Assembly (NCBI GenBank): GCA_031549455.1
Contig: JAVBPT010000004.1
Location: 1 to 41,880, forward strand
Reading direction: 5' to 3'
Length of the DNA: 41,880 nt
Origin: JAVBPT01 sp031549455
GTDB taxonomy: Bacteria > Bacillota > Clostridia > Lachnospirales > JAKSVV01
Shown: positions 39,928-41,880 of the stretch, one piece after another
How positions within the stretch are numbered: position 1 is the stretch's first letter
How the letters are laid out: every line of letters begins with the position of its first letter
The notes under the pieces: generated by a model
Seen by the model: the letters and a program-made list of their open reading frames with translations, nothing else
Databases searched by the model: none
Told to the model about the DNA's origin: nothing
Position numbers and translations under genes: made by a program

Positions 39928-40542
39928 CTATTTATTATAGACCGATATTTTCTTATAGTCAATCGTGGCGGTATCCTCCCCATCTTTATTCTTTACAACC
40001 ATCTTGAGAGGTACAAACGTATCTTTTTTAATCCACATCTCCTGATAATGAAAATAATAATTGTCGCTTGGCACCTCTACCCCCAATATAATATAAGTAG
40101 AGTCTTTTGAAAGTTCAAACTTTGTTTCCTCACTGTTTAAATAATTCTTAGCAAAGTCTGTGAACAAAAGATGATTATATGTTCTTTCTTTTGTCGTATA
40201 ATATACAATCTGTTTTTGAATATATGGATTCATATGTACGATTTCGTCGTTTGTGATCTCGAGTGTCATGCCCTTAAATTTGTCAGGCTTTGTATAGACA
40301 AGCTTTTGTTTGCCATAGTCATATGAAAAAGTAAGTTCATATGTATTTTGGTTCTTATTTGAATAATAGGTGATTTTGGAATCAATGCTATATTGGTTAT
40401 AGTAGAAATATTTCATATAACTATTTTCTGTAATGGCAATCTTCATACTCTCTTGTGCCATTTTGAGACAAAAGGAGACATAAAGACCAATGAGCACCAC
40501 ACCCACAACGCTAATAAGTAAAATGACCATATTCTTTTTCAT
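39928..40542 (-). CDS. GerS-like membrane-anchored protein (LolA-type fold)
   Basis: 204 residues: one N-terminal hydrophobic segment (5-28, MVILLISVVGVVLIGLYVSF followed by Cys) and an external beta-rich domain with DSKITYYSNKNQNTYEL, KPDKFKGMTLEI and MWIKKDTFVPLKMVVKNKDG, a pattern typical of LolA-like lipoprotein-sorting folds. In Clostridioides difficile the germination lipoprotein GerS has this fold and is encoded just upstream of alr2; here the order with alr is the same. The cysteine at the helix end is not in a normal lipobox (VSFC), so lipidation is doubtful. The GerS assignment is an inference from fold and neighbourhood. The start is ATG 40542 after AGGGAAG. Confidence 0.6.
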   Translation of the reverse strand: MKKNMVILLISVVGVVLIGLYVSFCLKMAQESMKIAITENSYMKYFYYNQYSIDSKITYYSNKNQNTYELTFSYDYGKQKLVYTKPDKFKGMTLEITNDEIVHMNPYIQKQIVYYTTKERTYNHLLFTDFAKNYLNSEETKFELSKDSTYIILGVEVPSDNYYFHYQEMWIKKDTFVPLKMVVKNKDGEDTATIDYKKISVYNK

Positions 40543-40585
40543 GTTTCTTCCCTTTCATTTCTTGTTTTTATATTCTATTTTACTA

Positions 40586-40644
40586 GAGGAGGAAATGATT
40601 AATGCCTGTATAACCGAAACTCTATCCGCTTTTAGTTCCTCCTC
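40586..40644. repeat. Inverted repeat upstream of the GerS-like gene
   Basis: GAGGAGGAA at 40586-40594 is matched by TTCCTCCTC at 40636-40644, with 41 bases between. In the minus-strand transcript the two could pair and hide the AGGAGG-like segment. The function is unknown. No convincing sigma-A promoter for the minus-strand gene was found in 40543-40680. Confidence 0.6.
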
Positions 40645-40666
40645 AATATGTGAAGTTACACATATT
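40645..40666. promoter_or_regulatory. Palindromic candidate operator
   Basis: AATATGTG and CACATATT form a perfect eight-base inverted repeat with a six-base centre, 12 bases upstream of the -35 box of the HdeD-type gene and between divergent genes. Size and symmetry fit the binding site of a dimeric regulator. It has no T run, so it is not a terminator. Confidence 0.6.
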
Positions 40667-40678
40667 TTGAGCTTTTTC

Positions 40679-40706
40679 TTGATTTTGATGAAACGAGATA
40701 TATAAT
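40679..40706 (+). promoter_or_regulatory. Promoter of the HdeD-type gene
   Basis: TTGATT and TATAAT with a 16-base spacer, ending 31 bases before the ATG at 40738. Confidence 0.75.
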
Positions 40707-40737
40707 GAAGGCAATTCATAAAAAGGAGGTTTTTGTT

Positions 40738-41262
40738 ATGAAAAATATGAAATGGCTTCTCTTGTTGTCGGGTATCATTCTTCTGGGCGTGGGGGTTCGA
40801 ATCCTATTTACCCCGCTTGCCAGTCTAGTCGGAATCGCTTTTATGATTAGTATCTCCATGTTGATCTCTGGCCTTTCCGAGATTGCAATGCACATAAGCC
40901 TGCCAAAAGCATTCCGCTCAGGGTGGATGCTCATGGGGGGAATCCTTTCCGCCGTCCTTGGCTTCTGGCTTCTTTTTGGAAATGGGGCCTTACTGGATCT
41001 TGCCATGCTTCTTCCCTTTATCTTTGCAACCTGGATTCTTGCAAAAGGGATTATCCGTACCGTGGGGTCCTTCTCACTGAGGACGCTTGGCTCGAGAAAT
41101 TGGGGATGGGTGCTTGTCTTTGGACTGCTTGGCATCCTGCTTGGCTTTTGCCTAATGTACGCTCCAGCCTTTAGTGGTGCCATCATCTCGGTGATCATTG
41201 CTACGATTTTTATCACAGAAGGTGCCACAGACATTATTGTGTTTTTCAACAAAAGTGAGTAA
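40738..41262 (+). CDS. HdeD/DUF308-family membrane protein
   Basis: 174 residues from ATG 40738 (AAGGAGG eight bases upstream); a frame from 40705 starts within the -10 region and is rejected. Six hydrophobic helices alternate with short loops: WLLLLSGIILLGVGVRILF, ASLVGIAFMISISMLISGL, GWMLMGGILSAVLGFWLLF, LLPFIFATWILAKGII, WGWVLVFGLLGILLGFCLM and SVIIATIFITEGATDII. This is the layout of the HdeD family, linked to acid stress in enterobacteria but of unknown role in Firmicutes. It is a single gene with its own promoter, palindrome and terminator. Confidence 0.85.
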   Translation: MKNMKWLLLLSGIILLGVGVRILFTPLASLVGIAFMISISMLISGLSEIAMHISLPKAFRSGWMLMGGILSAVLGFWLLFGNGALLDLAMLLPFIFATWILAKGIIRTVGSFSLRTLGSRNWGWVLVFGLLGILLGFCLMYAPAFSGAIISVIIATIFITEGATDIIVFFNKSE

Positions 41263-41291
41263 TTTTTCTTATTAGGATAAAATGAGCAATC

Positions 41292-41336
41292 AAAAAGATT
41301 TCCATCGAATTGCCAAAATTCTGGGAATCTTTTTTT
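41292..41336 (+). terminator. Terminator after the HdeD-type gene
   Basis: AAAAAGATTTCC and GGGAATCTTTTT pair with one G-T wobble, with an inner GAATT/AATTC stem, followed by a run of T. It begins 29 bases after the stop codon. Confidence 0.9.
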
Positions 41337-41430
41337 GTTTTCCATTGCATTCTCCAAATCTTTTTATTTGTTACAAATTTGACAATCAAAAAACAGATAT
41401 TTCACCTCATTTACAGCTTGGTTAAAGCTA

Positions 41431-41459
41431 TTGCGACCTCTAGGGGATGGGTGTATAAT
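41431..41459 (+). promoter_or_regulatory. Promoter of the right-edge S-layer gene
   Basis: TTGCGA and TATAAT with a 17-base spacer. The transcript would carry a leader of about 100 AT-rich bases before ATG 41566. The 303-base gap 41263-41565 otherwise holds only the preceding terminator. Confidence 0.75.
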
Positions 41460-41565
41460 AGTCTCATAGCGCAATCAAGCGGCTTGTAAAAAGATTTATA
41501 AGTTGCATTACAATATTTATAGATTCGTATCCGTAAAAAATAAAAATTTAAAGGGAGGATTTACT

Positions 41566-41880
41566 ATGAACAATAAGTTCAGAAAAGCATTTTCAGGAAT
41601 GCTTGCAGGAGTTATGTTGGTTTCTTCATTAAACTTTAGTATGGCAGCATTTAATGATGTAACTCAAGAACAAGTAGCAGATGTAAACAAAATGACTAGC
41701 ACAGGAATCATGATCGGAACAGACAACGGTTTCGAACCAAACAAAGAATTAACTAGAATCGAATCCATCGCAATCGCTGTTAGATTAAAAGGTGTGAGCG
41801 AAGCAACTGTGAAAGCTGCAGAAGGTAAAACTGCTTATACAGATGTTCAAGATGGGTACTGGGGTTCAGGCTATATCAAC
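41566..41880 (+). CDS. SLH-domain S-layer protein, 5' part only
   Basis: 105 codons are visible before the right edge. ATG 41566 has GGGAGGA upstream. The signal peptide (MNNKFRKAFSGMLAGVMLV, end SMAA) leads straight into an SLH domain: FNDVTQEQVADVNKMTSTG, MIGTDNGFEPNKELTR, then TDVQDGYWGSGYIN starting a second. Codons are markedly uniform (AAA, GAA, GCA, AGA, AAC), unlike the mixed use in the giant gene, which suggests high expression. With the long leader and simple SLH start, this is likely the main S-layer protein, but the body lies outside the window. Confidence 0.88.
   Translation, partial: MNNKFRKAFSGMLAGVMLVSSLNFSMAAFNDVTQEQVADVNKMTSTGIMIGTDNGFEPNKELTRIESIAIAVRLKGVSEATVKAAEGKTAYTDVQDGYWGSGYIN

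Noticed and set aside
40595..40705. 36-codon plus-strand mini-ORF upstream of the HdeD-type gene (MINACITETL)
   Set aside because: The GGAGG lies only two bases from its ATG and the frame runs through the palindrome and promoter.
40716..41357. 213-codon minus-strand frame opposite the HdeD-type gene
   Set aside because: It is a shadow of a six-helix membrane gene that has its own promoter, ribosome binding site and terminator.

Overview
The window comes from a low-to-moderate GC Firmicute, most likely an anaerobic member of the Clostridia with an S-layer. This rests on strong GGAGG ribosome binding sites, sigma-A promoters with 16-17 base spacers, a Zn-type S14, a four-cysteine S4, a zinc-lid adenylate kinase, a KOW protein beside map/infA, a long-insert L17 of the kind I associate with Lachnospiraceae-like Clostridia, and several SLH/Ig-like surface proteins. 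The genus cannot be named from the sequence alone.

Layout. (1) 1-1842, minus: 5' part of a secreted Ig-like-repeat surface protein that runs off the left edge. (2) 1972-18283, minus: a complete S10-spc-alpha ribosomal protein cluster, rpsJ to rplQ, with secY, adk, map, infA and rpoA. It is driven by a promoter at 18495-18523 with a roughly 200-base leader and a second clear promoter between rpmJ and rpsM. Two extra genes sit inside it: a two-helix membrane protein between rplR and rpsE, and a 72-residue protein between secY and adk. (3) 18658-19836, plus: a small membrane ORF and an unidentified single-pass membrane protein. (4) 19964-23657, plus: rpmH-rnpA-yidD-yidC-jag-mnmE, usually found next to dnaA/oriC and mnmG but here without them. 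(5) 23716-38268, minus: a 3499-residue Ig-repeat/SLH protein, then (upstream) a two-gene unit of an SLH protein and a large secreted protein. (6) 38402-40542, minus: GerS-like gene, alr and mazF. (7) 40738-41262, plus: a HdeD-type membrane protein with a palindromic candidate operator. (8) 41566 to the right edge, plus: start of a likely abundant SLH-domain S-layer protein.

How they fit together. The ribosomal cluster supplies translation and the Sec channel; yidC/yidD/jag/rnpA/mnmE add membrane insertion, RNA processing and tRNA modification. The surrounding genes encode several very large Sec-exported cell-wall proteins. The GerS-alr-mazF group resembles the gerS-alr2 arrangement of Clostridioides difficile and may link to sporulation/germination. 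The most unusual items are the membrane protein translationally coupled to rplR inside the spc operon, the unusually expanded L23, the displaced rpmH-mnmE block, and the giant surface protein with a recently duplicated 633-base unit. No CRISPR array, tRNA, rRNA, transposase or prophage gene was seen.
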